DNA of 64,000 bases. It comes from Lachnotalea sp041821265. Its GTDB lineage: Bacteria > Bacillota > Clostridia > Lachnospirales > Lachnospiraceae. The notes below the pieces were generated by a model. It searched no databases and was not told the origin of the DNA. It saw only the letters and a program-made list of their open reading frames with translations. Made by a program: the position numbers and the translations under genes. Positions within the stretch are counted from its first letter, which is position 1; the number at the start of each line of letters is the position of its first letter. Location of the stretch: positions 6,346-70,345 of the forward strand of contig JBGUEQ010000024.1 in the NCBI GenBank assembly GCA_041821265.1, read 5' to 3'. Shown one piece after another: positions 50,692 through 59,930 of this stretch.

Positions 50692-52113
50692 TTATTTTCC
50701 AATATGTGTATTTTTACGAAATTCACTTGGAGTGATACCAACAACTGTTTTGAAAGTTTTCATAAAATGCTTTTCATTATCATACCCAACGGTCAAACCA
50801 ATTTTCCCAATCTTTTGATCTGTTTGTGTTAATAATCTTTTGGCATCTTCCATTCTAATATTTCTAAGGTAATTCACAAAATTTTCTCCTGTATACTCTT
50901 TAAATGTAATGGAAAATACGGTATAGTTCATGGAAACATAATTAGAAACCATTGTCATATTAATATTTGTTTCGTAATTTTCTTTAATATATGTGATTGC
51001 TTGTTCTACCTTCATTCGATTTCTATAACTATCATTTTCACTCAATGCTTTCTGGTTAATCGCCAAAAAAATCCGCTGGATTTCTGTGCAGTAACGCTCA
51101 ATGTTTTCAAAGGACAACATATAGTACAGATGATCGATATAAATTCCTTCATCTAACAAAATTTTACCATAAAACTCTTTCACTCTACATACAATCTGAT
51201 GAATAATTTCTTGAAACCTCGCTCCTTCCATCTCTGACTTCTTAACTTTGCTCACAATTTCATTTAAATATTGATCATTTTCCTTATGTCCTGGTGTCCC
51301 AACTCTTTGTACAAAGCTTTCCAGCTCACTTAAGGATATTGGGTAACTATTTACCACCTCTTTGTTCTGCATACAAAAAGCAATAACTCTTCGCCTGGCG
51401 GCTTCTAGATATGCCTTTCGCAAGTCACAAAAGTCTTGGTAACATTCGCTAATACCGATATATTGATTGAACTCTAAATTTCTAATCATACTTTCTATTT
51501 TTTCGGCCGTTATCAGAATAACATTGTTACCCTCAATATTTGAAAAAAAGAAAATTTTTTCCATCTTACATTTATCTGTTACTGGTTCATTTGTACAGAT
51601 AATCTGATACAGCTCATTTTTCATTCCAATGCATGCCGCTATTTCATCAACCTCATTACCAACTTGTGCATCCGAGGACAACATTATTCGAATTTGTCCA
51701 TAACTAAATGATTTCTTGCTCTCTTTTTCTACATTTTCCAATTGAATTTCATTTTCAAGTTTTTCCATGATTGCTTTGAGCTCTTCTCTCTCTATAGGCT
51801 TTAGAAGATACTCTCTTGCTCCACATCGCAATAAATCAAGTGCAAATGAAAAATCATCGTAGCCACTAATCACAATAATTTTAGGTATATACAGATACTT
51901 TTGCAGCTCTTTCACAAGGGAAATACCGTCCATTTTAGGCATGCGTATATCTGTAATTATAACATCAACATGGCTATTTTGGATGATTTCCAGTGCTTCC
52001 AAACCGTTTTTGCATTCTAAAATCTCCTCAACTGGCACACCACAACGACTAACCATTGCCGAAATACCCTTGCGTATTATTTTACCATCCTCCACCACTA
52101 GGACTCTCTTCAC
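50692..52113 (-). CDS. YesN-type response regulator with AraC output domain
   Basis: A 473-residue regulator: receiver domain (about 1-120) with phospho-acceptor Asp in VDVIITDIRMPKMDG and Lys in EYLLKPIERE, a linker of about 250 residues, and a C-terminal AraC double helix-turn-helix (MTMVSNYVSMNYTVFSITFK; IGKIGLTVGYDNEKHFMKTF). Its start overlaps the kinase gene by 32 bases, consistent with translational coupling. Likely activator of the importer-mannosidase operon immediately downstream. Confidence 0.94.
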   Translation of the reverse strand: MKRVLVVEDGKIIRKGISAMVSRCGVPVEEILECKNGLEALEIIQNSHVDVIITDIRMPKMDGISLVKELQKYLYIPKIIVISGYDDFSFALDLLRCGAREYLLKPIEREELKAIMEKLENEIQLENVEKESKKSFSYGQIRIMLSSDAQVGNEVDEIAACIGMKNELYQIICTNEPVTDKCKMEKIFFFSNIEGNNVILITAEKIESMIRNLEFNQYIGISECYQDFCDLRKAYLEAARRRVIAFCMQNKEVVNSYPISLSELESFVQRVGTPGHKENDQYLNEIVSKVKKSEMEGARFQEIIHQIVCRVKEFYGKILLDEGIYIDHLYYMLSFENIERYCTEIQRIFLAINQKALSENDSYRNRMKVEQAITYIKENYETNINMTMVSNYVSMNYTVFSITFKEYTGENFVNYLRNIRMEDAKRLLTQTDQKIGKIGLTVGYDNEKHFMKTFKTVVGITPSEFRKNTHIGK

Positions 52114-53953
52114 ATAATTCCTCCCTTGTTTTTTGATATGGAATTTTAACTGCTACCTGCGTATAACTGCCTTCTTTTGATGAAACTGTAATGCCATATT
52201 CCAAACCAAAGCTAATTTGCAACCTATCTTGTACATTTTTTAATCCAATTCCATTTCCTGTTCCCGAGGTATCTTGTATTTCTCCTCGAAGCCTCTTACA
52301 CAGCAGGTCAACTTCTTCTTCACTCATCCCACAACCCCTATCAGTTATTTTGATATAACAGTCATCTCCTTCTATTACTCCTTTCATATAAATACTCGTA
52401 TCCTCTGTAATCTCTTCCATTCCATGAGATATTGCATTTTCTATAATTGGCTGAAGTGACATTTTGGGTATTTCCTGTTTCATAATTTCCTGAGAGATAT
52501 GAATGCTTAAACAAATTTCATGGTCAAATTGTAGATTAACCAACATCAAATAACTCTTAATATAATCAATTTCTTCTTCTACCGTTACAAATTGTGATTT
52601 CCATCTCATACTGTATCTCAATAGCTTTCCAAAAGAAGATACTGCATCAGCGATTTCATATTTTTCCTCAATTTCCGCCATCATTTTTACAGATTCAAGT
52701 ACATTATAAATAAAATGAGCATTAATCTGATTTTGCAATGCTTTAATTTGGGAATCTTTCACAATCAGCTCACGCCTTAGCGTTTCATCCATCAATTTCT
52801 GAATCTGATTCAACATTTTATTGATCTCTTTACCAAGAACACCAAACTCATCTTGGCTTGTATTTCTCACGCGTTTATCCAAATTCCCTTGTTGAACTTG
52901 ATAAACAACTTCGTAAATATCATAAAATTGTCTCAAAATATGCGAGACCTGTCGCTTTGCGAATAGAAGTAACGCCGCTCCAATTACAATCCACACTAAC
53001 AAGAAATCAATAATATATAACTTTAAGACCTGTTTTTCGCTACTTAATGAAACGATACGAATTAAATATCCTCCTAATGAATTGATTTTTTTATATCCGA
53101 TCAAAACCTCTTCTCCGTTAAGACGTACTTGTTGGCAAAGACATGCGTCATTTTGTGACAAATTTGATTCGAAATTTTCCTTTAGAAGAATTGAAATTTC
53201 TTCTATATTGGAGCTCCACTTTGATGAACCAGTATTATCATAGTAAAAGTTTCCACTACTATCCAAAAAACTGGTCCAATTCATATCTGTTGAATGATAA
53301 ATATCTGTAAATATAGTTTCCATCGTTACGGCAACCTCTATCACTCCATACTGCCCATAACGATAATCATTCAGCCTTGTGATAATGGCTGCAATTCTTG
53401 GATTCTCATCATAATCCCCAGACAAATCAAGTGTATCTTCATAATCAAAACACCATGTCCCACTTGGTGGGACACCATCTTTCCCCCATTTGAGTTCCTT
53501 CATTTTCTCTTTTTTGTATAACAATGGTATCGTTTCTTTTACCGTAGCCGAATTAACAAAAATTCTAATTTTATATATGTATGGATTGTTGCGAATCATT
53601 TTTTGTACTCCACTTATCTCTTTGCCATAAAAATCAAGAATATCCATAAAACTAAATTCTTTATTGGAATCAAGTTGGTTTAAAAAATCATTCATTGACT
53701 CATTGTTAATAATCATTTGTGTTGACAAATTACAATTTACTACAATCTGTTCTGCCGTTTGACAACTTTTTTCCAGTTCATAGACCATCTGCGTTTGTCC
53801 ATCCTTATACAATGAAGTTTCCATATTGTTAAATATAAGTAGTGAAAAAACTCCAATTGGAACCATTAATACGCCAAGAATTAGTATGGTAAACTTGTTG
53901 GTTAGCTTTAGCGTCGAAATTTTCTTATATATGATAGATTTTGTTCTAATCAC
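52082..53953 (-). CDS. YesM-type sensor histidine kinase
   Basis: A 623-residue kinase. Helix 1 (FTILILGVLMVPIGVFSLLI), an extracytoplasmic sensor of about 260 residues, helix 2 (IDFLLVWIVIGAALLLFAKR), HAMP, then His_kinase with NAHFIYNVLESVKMM and HATPase with QPIIENAISHGMEE, TDRGCGM and GTGNGIGLKNVQDRL. Compared with the family NPHF motif the Pro is Ala. Partner of the regulator at 50692; they probably sense an extracellular mannoside. Confidence 0.93.
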   Translation of the reverse strand: MIRTKSIIYKKISTLKLTNKFTILILGVLMVPIGVFSLLIFNNMETSLYKDGQTQMVYELEKSCQTAEQIVVNCNLSTQMIINNESMNDFLNQLDSNKEFSFMDILDFYGKEISGVQKMIRNNPYIYKIRIFVNSATVKETIPLLYKKEKMKELKWGKDGVPPSGTWCFDYEDTLDLSGDYDENPRIAAIITRLNDYRYGQYGVIEVAVTMETIFTDIYHSTDMNWTSFLDSSGNFYYDNTGSSKWSSNIEEISILLKENFESNLSQNDACLCQQVRLNGEEVLIGYKKINSLGGYLIRIVSLSSEKQVLKLYIIDFLLVWIVIGAALLLFAKRQVSHILRQFYDIYEVVYQVQQGNLDKRVRNTSQDEFGVLGKEINKMLNQIQKLMDETLRRELIVKDSQIKALQNQINAHFIYNVLESVKMMAEIEEKYEIADAVSSFGKLLRYSMRWKSQFVTVEEEIDYIKSYLMLVNLQFDHEICLSIHISQEIMKQEIPKMSLQPIIENAISHGMEEITEDTSIYMKGVIEGDDCYIKITDRGCGMSEEEVDLLCKRLRGEIQDTSGTGNGIGLKNVQDRLQISFGLEYGITVSSKEGSYTQVAVKIPYQKTREELCEESPSGGGW

Positions 53954-54472
53954 GGAAGTGGAATCCTCTCCTTTTTTTGTTTTATAGAAATCTCCTCTTT
54001 CTAATAGTATACTTAAATCAGTATCAAATGTATAACAAAATCTTAGATAATATATTCCATATTTATTATATTAATCATATCACTTTTTTTAAGTTATCTC
54101 ACTATAAAAATTGATTTCCATCTGTATATATCACCTAGATAAACCATATGCATCAACAACTAAGCTTTTTCCACTGAATATCGCATATTTTACATACATT
54201 CAGCAATTAAAATTACTTCTGCGCTAGGAACATATAAGTGATATCTAAAACCATGAAAAATATATGTATCTATTTTATTTTTTATGTGTTACTCTCTAAT
54301 TATTAGAATAAATTGACTTTGAACCAACAGATTCAAGAGTGAATTTAAGGTTTCCCTTGAATAGAATTAATCATATAACCAGCCAACAAGGCTGGTTTTT
54401 TAGTTAAAAAGGAATATTATAGTTTTTAATGGGGAATCACTAATACAAAAGACTGAGAAAGGATGATGACAT
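53954..54472. other. Intergenic region with a stand-alone terminator
   Basis: This 519-base gap lies between the second kinase (minus) and the lmo0937-like gene (plus). It has no credible protein gene. A clear plus-strand terminator at 54377-54402 without any gene in front suggests either a small RNA of about 80-120 bases or a leader attenuator for the small-protein operon. Confidence 0.5.
54377..54402 (+). terminator. Stand-alone intrinsic terminator upstream of lmo0937-like gene
   Basis: AACCAGCC, loop AACAA, GGCTGGTT, then TTTTA: a perfect 8-bp GC-containing stem with a T tract, about 70 bases before the next start codon. No reading frame ends just upstream. Confidence 0.8.
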
Positions 54473-54619
54473 ATGTTGTGGACAGTCATTATTGTATTAT
54501 TTATTTTATGGTTACTTGGTCTTATTACTACTGTTGGTGGTTCATTCATTCACCTTCTTTTAGTAATTATACTAATTATTGTTATAGTAAAGTTGCTTTC
54601 AGGCAAAAACTATAGTTAA
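54473..54619 (+). CDS. lmo0937-family small membrane protein
   Basis: A 48-residue protein: MLWTVIIVLFILWLLGLITT, then VGGSFIHLLLVIILIIVIVK and a short hydrophilic tail. Two membrane helices with LWLLG and GG(S/F)IHLLLV match the lmo0937 family of small stress-associated proteins. A GAGAAAGGA ribosome site lies about nine bases upstream. It is followed 47 bases later by a CsbD-like gene; the two families often occur together and are linked to general stress. Confidence 0.88.
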   Translation: MLWTVIIVLFILWLLGLITTVGGSFIHLLLVIILIIVIVKLLSGKNYS

Positions 54620-54666
54620 TACAAAAAAATCAACAAAAATAAAACTTAAGAAAGTAGGTATGAAAA

Positions 54667-54888
54667 ATGAAAAATTCGATCAAAAGTACTACTGATAAAG
54701 TTGCAGGCAAAATGCTAGAGACAGCTGGACAACTTACTGGGAATGAACAACTAGAATTAAAGGGAAAACTGCAAATGGCAAAAACAGATATGAAGCAGAA
54801 AATGGATGTGAAGGACAATCTAAATGAAATGAAAGAAAATATTGCAAAAAAAATTAATGACACAATGGATAAAAATAGAAAAGAATAA
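54667..54888 (+). CDS. CsbD-family stress protein
   Basis: A 73-residue hydrophilic, Lys/Asp-rich protein with KSTTDKVAGKMLETAGQLTG followed by NEQLELKGKLQMAK, the CsbD signature (K..G...E..G..TG...L...GK). The B. subtilis relative is sigma-B controlled; here the regulator is unknown. Its C-terminal half is a predicted long helix (DNLNEMKENIAKKINDTM). It follows the lmo0937-like gene and ends at a strong terminator, so the two are one transcription unit. Confidence 0.88.
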   Translation: MKNSIKSTTDKVAGKMLETAGQLTGNEQLELKGKLQMAKTDMKQKMDVKDNLNEMKENIAKKINDTMDKNRKE

Positions 54889-54893
54889 ATTTA

Positions 54894-54952
54894 AAACATA
54901 AATATACCGTGGAATTCTGATATAGCTTGAATCCATCGGTATATTTATGTTT
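54894..54952 (+). terminator. Terminator after CsbD-like gene
   Basis: Stem of 16 bp (AAACATAAATATACCG with CGGTATATTTATGTTT) with a further TGGA/TCCA pairing inside, starting 6 bases after the stop codon. Confidence 0.8.
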
Positions 54953-55114
54953 ATACAATAAGATCCATTTTACCAACTGATATATTGCTTTGATGTGCTC
55001 CCTCTATACTATTTGATGTTATTTCAAATCCCAATCCTTATATTTACGTCTATCAATAGTTACATATCCATTTATTACCTAAGGAATAATACATGCCTCA
55101 AACTCTTAAAACAC

Positions 55115-57295
55115 CTACAATTTAAGCTTCGCTAAGGCATCTGCAAAGGCGTTATTGACTGGTTCTTGTGCTTCTGATTTAACCTTTTTCATATAGTTAG
55201 CAACATCCTTTTTTCCCACTCCTCCACCTTCTTTTTTACGCCTTTCTGTAAATGCAGATAGTTTTTCTTTGTAGCCGCAGACACAAGTAAATAGTTGTCC
55301 TTCGCCATTTCCTTTTAAACTCATTTTCTTGTGACATACTGGACATCTTGCATTGCTTGTCCGTTCTATTGTTTCTCGATGTCCACAATCTCGATCTTGG
55401 CAGACTAACATTTTACTATTTTTCCCACTCACTAACAGCATTTTCTTACCACAATCCGGACATTTTGTATTAGTAATATTATCATGTCGAAACGTTGCAT
55501 CGCTTACTTTGATTTCATCAACAATTTCTTTTGTATAATTTGTCATCTCATTCATTAAATCTTGTATTTTAAGATTTCCTTTGGAAATTTTTGATAACTT
55601 AATTTCTAACTGTGCCGTTAATTCTGGTGTTTTTAAATCCACGGGTACTAATTCTAATAATTGTTTTCCCTTTGATGTAATAAAAATATCTCTTCCTTTT
55701 TTCTCCATTAGAAAAGAAGAAAAAAGCTTTTCAATCACATCTGCTCTAGTAGCAACCGTTCCAAGTCCACCTGTTTCTCCTAATGTTTGAATCATCTCTT
55801 TGTTTTTGTTCTCCAAAAAGTGAATCGGATTTTCCATGGCAGACAATAAACTTGCTTCATTAAATGGTGCAGGTGGTTTCGTTTTCCCTTCTGTAATTGA
55901 AAATAAAATATCGCTTAATACATCATTTTTAACGATATTTGGCAAAACCTTCGATAATTGATTGTCTTTGCTCTCCATCGCTTCTGGGTTCTCATAGATT
56001 TCTTTATATCCTAATGACTTTACAACATTTCCTTTTGCAATAAACTCTTCTTTATCTACTGTAATTTTAATGATAACTTCTTCATATACACTAGGTGGGT
56101 ATAAAACTGATAAAAATCTTCTAACTACTAGATCATAAATTTTACGCTCATCCGAGCTCATATTTGCTAAATTGACATATTGCTCTGTTGGTATAATTGC
56201 ATGATGATCACTGACTTTTGAATCATCAATAAATGAGGAATTTGTAGTAATTGGACTTCTTAATAAACTTCCTGCCAGCTTCGTATATGGGCCAACTCGA
56301 ATGGCTTCTAATCGTTCTTTTAAAGTGCTTATTATATCCTTAGGTAGGTATCTGGAATCTGTTCTTGGATAGGTTAATACTTTATGATTTTCATATAAAC
56401 GCTGCATTATATTTAATGTCTCTTTTGCTGAAAAATCAAATTTCTTATTTGCATCTCTTTGCAATTCTGTTAAATCATACAATCCAGGAGAATAGGTCTT
56501 CTTCATCGTAGACGTTCGTTCACTAACAACTCCATTTTTTCCTTTTACTCTACTATATAGTTCCTCAATTTTACTTTTGTCAAAAGAAGTATGTCCATTG
56601 GAGTTTTTATCCTTCCAAGTAATTGTCATTCCATTTATCTTTCCAACAAGCCCATAAAAAGGAACTGGCATAAAAGATTTTATTTCTTGCTCTCTTGTTG
56701 CAATCATAGCCAAGGTTGGTGTTTGTACTCGTCCGCAGGAAAGGCTGGTATTATATTTACAAGTCAGTGCTCTTGTTGCATTCATTCCAACAATCCAATC
56801 TGCCTCTGCTCTTGCAACTGCTGCATGATATAGATTTTCATATTCTTTTCCTTCTTTTAAATGGGAAAAGCCTTCTTTGATTGCTTTATCGGTAACCGAA
56901 GAAATCCAAAGTCTTTTTATAGGTTTATTATTATTTGCTTTCTCTAATATCCATCTGGCAACCAATTCACCTTCTCGTCCTGCATCAGTCGCTATAATAA
57001 TATTGGAAACGTCTTTTCGATGAATTTGTGTCTTTACGGTATGATATTGTTTGCTAGTTTGCTTCATTACAACTAGTTCAAACTTCTTTGGCAACATAGG
57101 TAGATGCTCCATCTTCCACTCTTTGTACTTAACATCATAAACTTCTGGATCGGCTAATGTAACAAGATGTCCCAGTCCCCAAGTAACAATATATTTATCA
57201 CCTTCCAATGCTCCGTTCATATTCTTAGAACATTTTAATACTTTGGCAATATCTCTTCCCACTGAAGGTTTTTCTGCTATTACTAATGACTTCAT
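55115..57295 (-). CDS. topB: DNA topoisomerase III
   Basis: A 726-residue type IA topoisomerase. Toprim domain at the N-terminus (AEKPSVGRDIAKVLKC; IATDAGREGELVARWI), active-site Tyr in KVLTYPRTDSRYLPKD at about 310, VSDHHAIIPTEQY, and C-terminal domain with two zinc ribbons: CPDC-x17-C-x5-CG and CPVC-x12-C-x-CG. TopB relaxes and decatenates DNA. Length is normal for Firmicutes TopB (about 700-730). It stands alone; in some genomes TopB homologues belong to integrative elements, but no conjugation or integrase genes are here. Confidence 0.95.
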   Translation of the reverse strand: MKSLVIAEKPSVGRDIAKVLKCSKNMNGALEGDKYIVTWGLGHLVTLADPEVYDVKYKEWKMEHLPMLPKKFELVVMKQTSKQYHTVKTQIHRKDVSNIIIATDAGREGELVARWILEKANNNKPIKRLWISSVTDKAIKEGFSHLKEGKEYENLYHAAVARAEADWIVGMNATRALTCKYNTSLSCGRVQTPTLAMIATREQEIKSFMPVPFYGLVGKINGMTITWKDKNSNGHTSFDKSKIEELYSRVKGKNGVVSERTSTMKKTYSPGLYDLTELQRDANKKFDFSAKETLNIMQRLYENHKVLTYPRTDSRYLPKDIISTLKERLEAIRVGPYTKLAGSLLRSPITTNSSFIDDSKVSDHHAIIPTEQYVNLANMSSDERKIYDLVVRRFLSVLYPPSVYEEVIIKITVDKEEFIAKGNVVKSLGYKEIYENPEAMESKDNQLSKVLPNIVKNDVLSDILFSITEGKTKPPAPFNEASLLSAMENPIHFLENKNKEMIQTLGETGGLGTVATRADVIEKLFSSFLMEKKGRDIFITSKGKQLLELVPVDLKTPELTAQLEIKLSKISKGNLKIQDLMNEMTNYTKEIVDEIKVSDATFRHDNITNTKCPDCGKKMLLVSGKNSKMLVCQDRDCGHRETIERTSNARCPVCHKKMSLKGNGEGQLFTCVCGYKEKLSAFTERRKKEGGGVGKKDVANYMKKVKSEAQEPVNNAFADALAKLKL

Positions 57296-57678
57296 ACGTA
57301 CCTCTTTTCCTATATTTCTGTATTGTAATTATATAACAATCAATTTGGTATTACAAACAAAACAATAAAGTATCTATTGTGTTATTTTAGCGCATATTGA
57401 ATAATATGCAAATAGCATAACTAGCCGATTGTTTCTATTAGCTATTTTTCAAAGTAATTAAATGGATTAATATTCACATTTTAATCTAAAGTTAATTTTT
57501 AAATATAAGTCACAAGAAATTTAAATGGACGCAATCTATTGTTTTATGCTATAATCACAGTTATGTTAACAGTGTATGAAGTATATGCTTGGATATTATG
57601 ATAGTTCTTAACTATTTCTTATTCACCTACTTGCATCTACACGATATACAAAAATTTAGAAAAGAAGGTTAATGAATT
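57296..57678. other. Divergent promoter region between topB and nitroreductase gene
   Basis: This 383-base AT-rich gap separates divergent genes. A likely plus-strand promoter at about 57526-57555 is noted separately; nothing else is recognisable. Confidence 0.4.
57526..57555 (+). promoter_or_regulatory. Candidate extended -10 promoter for the ferredoxin-nitroreductase gene
   Basis: TGCTATAAT at 57547-57555 is a perfect TATAAT with an upstream TGn. A poor -35 match (TGGACG) lies 18 bases upstream. The start codon follows about 125 bases later, so a leader of about 115 bases would result. Confidence 0.45.
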
Positions 57679-58500
57679 ATGATGACAGTAGATAATGCAA
57701 AATGCATCGGTTGTGGGATGTGTTTGAAAGATTGTTTTCCAAAAGATATTGAACTTGTAGATCAAAAAGCAAATATCAAAAATATAAATTGCATAAAATG
57801 CGGACATTGCATAGCAATCTGTCCAACAAATGCTATTTCAACTGACGAATATGATATGACGGATGTGAAGGAATACGATAAAGAATCATTTTCAATTGCT
57901 CCTGACACTCTTTTGAATTTCATACAGTTTAGAAGAAGTGTACGACAATTTAAAGAACAGACAATTGATAAGGAAATACTGGAACAAATTATTGAAGCCG
58001 GGCGTTTTACACAAACTGGAATTAATATGCAAGACGTTTCTTATACCGTTGTAATAAAACAATTAGACGCTTTTAAGCTTCTCGTATTAAAAACACTCAA
58101 ATCAATGGGTGAACATATTTTACAAGATACAAGCGACGAAAAATCACCTATCAAGAAATATGCTGGATTTTGGATTGAAATGTGTAACACATATGAGTTG
58201 AATCCAACAGAAGGAGATAAATTATTTTTTAATGCACCGGCTGTTATTATTGTAAGTGCTAATTCTGAAATGAATGGTGCCCTTGCTGCTTCTAATATGG
58301 AATTGATGGCTAATGCACTTGGTCTTGGTACATTTTTTAGCGGATTTTTAGTGGCTGCCGCAGCACAAAATCCACAAATCAAAGAATTTATCAACTTAAA
58401 AGAAGGCAAAAAAATTGTAAGTTGCATGGTGCTTGGTTACCCAGCAATCAAATATAATCGTACTGTACCTAGGCAAAAAGCAGATGTTCAATGGAGCTAA
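57679..58500 (+). CDS. Ferredoxin-nitroreductase fusion flavoprotein
   Basis: A 273-residue protein. Residues about 1-60 form a two-cluster ferredoxin: CIGCGMCLKDCFP and CIKCGHCIAICP (two CxxCxxCxxxC motifs). Residues about 85-270 are an FMN-binding nitroreductase fold (FRRSVRQFKEQTIDKEILEQ; ALAASNMELMANALGLGTFF; VLGYPAIKY). This architecture is common in Clostridia and carries electrons from reduced ferredoxin or NAD(P)H to an unknown organic substrate such as nitro compounds or quinones. It is a single-gene unit. AAGAAGG site before ATG 57679 (an ATGATG pair). Confidence 0.92.
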   Translation: MMTVDNAKCIGCGMCLKDCFPKDIELVDQKANIKNINCIKCGHCIAICPTNAISTDEYDMTDVKEYDKESFSIAPDTLLNFIQFRRSVRQFKEQTIDKEILEQIIEAGRFTQTGINMQDVSYTVVIKQLDAFKLLVLKTLKSMGEHILQDTSDEKSPIKKYAGFWIEMCNTYELNPTEGDKLFFNAPAVIIVSANSEMNGALAASNMELMANALGLGTFFSGFLVAAAAQNPQIKEFINLKEGKKIVSCMVLGYPAIKYNRTVPRQKADVQWS

Positions 58501-58527
58501 TATCCACTTTTTTCCAATCTATCCACT

Positions 58528-58565
58528 CGAAGAGAAAGTGTCTGCATGCAGACACTTTCTCTTCG
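58528..58565. terminator. Bidirectional terminator: perfect 38-base palindrome
   Basis: CGAAGAGAAAGTGTCTGCA followed directly by its complement: a 19-bp perfect inverted repeat with a TGCATGCA centre, between the convergent nitroreductase and MetE-like genes. A related hairpin with AAAGTGTCTGC and AGACAC lies at about 63911-63932. Confidence 0.75.
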
Positions 58566-58606
58566 TTTATGTTGCGGCTAAGAAACTATAAGGTTAATTT
58601 ATAATT

Positions 58607-59719
58607 TTATTTCCATACTTCTTGTACGATTTGTTGTATGAATTTTAACTTAGCCCATTGATCTTCTTGCGTAATTTTATTTCCCTCTTCTGTGGATGCA
58701 AATCCGCACTGTGGACTAAGACATAAACGTTCTAATGGTACGTATTTTGAAGCTTCGTGGATACGTTTGATAATTAAATCCTTATCCTCTAGTATTGCTG
58801 ATTTTGTGGTGACAAGTCCCAATACTACCTGCTTATCTTTGCTCACATACTGAAGTGGTTCAAAGTCACCAGAACGTTCATCGTCAAATTCCAAATAAAA
58901 TGCATTTACATTTTCATTTGCAAAAAGGTCTTTTGCAACGCGATCGTAACCGCCTTGACAAGCCCAAGTGGAATGAAAATTTCCTCGACAAATATGTGTA
59001 TTAATCACCATATCCTCTGGTTTTCCTTCAATTGCAAGATTATTAATTCGAATTAATTTCTCAATATATTGTTGCAGGCCTTCTTCATCTGTTCCAAGGA
59101 TAAGAAGAGCATTTGGATCAACGCACACACCCCAAGTACAATCATCTAATTGAATATTTTTACATCCTGCAATATACAAATCTTGAATTACTTTCTTATA
59201 TCCCTTCGCAATATCTTGAATCAACTCTTCTTCTGTAGCGTACACCGCTCTAGTTTTTTCTATATTATAAGGTGTAATCATTTGGAATAAAAATTGTGCC
59301 GGAGATGGAATGGTTTGGCGTGCAACTGTATTGTCATCTTCAAATTGTTTTACAAATTTAAAATGTTCTACAAATGGATGCTTATCAACAGACAATTTTC
59401 CCGTAAGGAACGTATCATCAATTAAAGCAGGCTCTCCATGAAATGGAATTCCAGTCTTCGTCTTCTCATGTCCCACACCATCAAATGCCCACATAAAGTC
59501 AAGGTGCCATGAACTTCTTCTAAATTCTCCATCTGTTATAGCAGAAAGCTTGGCTTCTTTTTGTTTTGCAATTAAATCTGTAATCGCCTCATTTTCTACT
59601 TTGTTTAATTCCTCCGCAGTAATTTTTCCATTTGCATACTCATCTCTAGCATGCTTTAAAGAATCAGGTCTTAAAAAACTTCCTACAATATCAAACTTAA
59701 AAGGTGCATTATTTCTCAT
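58607..59719 (-). CDS. MetE-like cobalamin-independent methyltransferase (YxjG/YxjH type)
   Basis: A 370-residue protein corresponding to the C-terminal catalytic barrel of MetE, without the N-terminal half. Motifs: FDIVGSFLRPDSLKHARDEY, ITDGEFRRSSWHLDFMWAFD, IQLDDCTWG, NTHICRGNFHSTW and LSPQCGFASTEEGNKI. The zinc-binding His and Cys of MetE are found as HICRGN and SPQCGF. YxjG/YxjH-type proteins lack the folate-binding N-terminal half and probably use a different methyl donor or carrier. A LysR regulator and a dicarboxylate/amino-acid symporter lie upstream, but no met genes. Confidence 0.88.
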   Translation of the reverse strand: MRNNAPFKFDIVGSFLRPDSLKHARDEYANGKITAEELNKVENEAITDLIAKQKEAKLSAITDGEFRRSSWHLDFMWAFDGVGHEKTKTGIPFHGEPALIDDTFLTGKLSVDKHPFVEHFKFVKQFEDDNTVARQTIPSPAQFLFQMITPYNIEKTRAVYATEEELIQDIAKGYKKVIQDLYIAGCKNIQLDDCTWGVCVDPNALLILGTDEEGLQQYIEKLIRINNLAIEGKPEDMVINTHICRGNFHSTWACQGGYDRVAKDLFANENVNAFYLEFDDERSGDFEPLQYVSKDKQVVLGLVTTKSAILEDKDLIIKRIHEASKYVPLERLCLSPQCGFASTEEGNKITQEDQWAKLKFIQQIVQEVWK

Positions 59720-59930
59720 ATTCTTTATCTCCTATCTATTTTATATTCATTAAGTAACCGTAACTTAGAAGCTACGAAATCTTAATTCTCTAACTTGGAT
59801 TAAGTATAAACGAATTTTCTTATATTGAGAAATACCTAAAAAGCTATATTGGACATAGTTTAAAGCTATACCAAGTCTATCTCCACCCTTACTTTTCTAT
59901 TAAAATTCTAAATCATTGTCTAGCTTAGAG

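Noticed and set aside
57296..57678. Possible riboswitch in the gap before the nitroreductase
   Set aside because: No stacked helices or known conserved core could be recognised by eye; only a promoter is supported.
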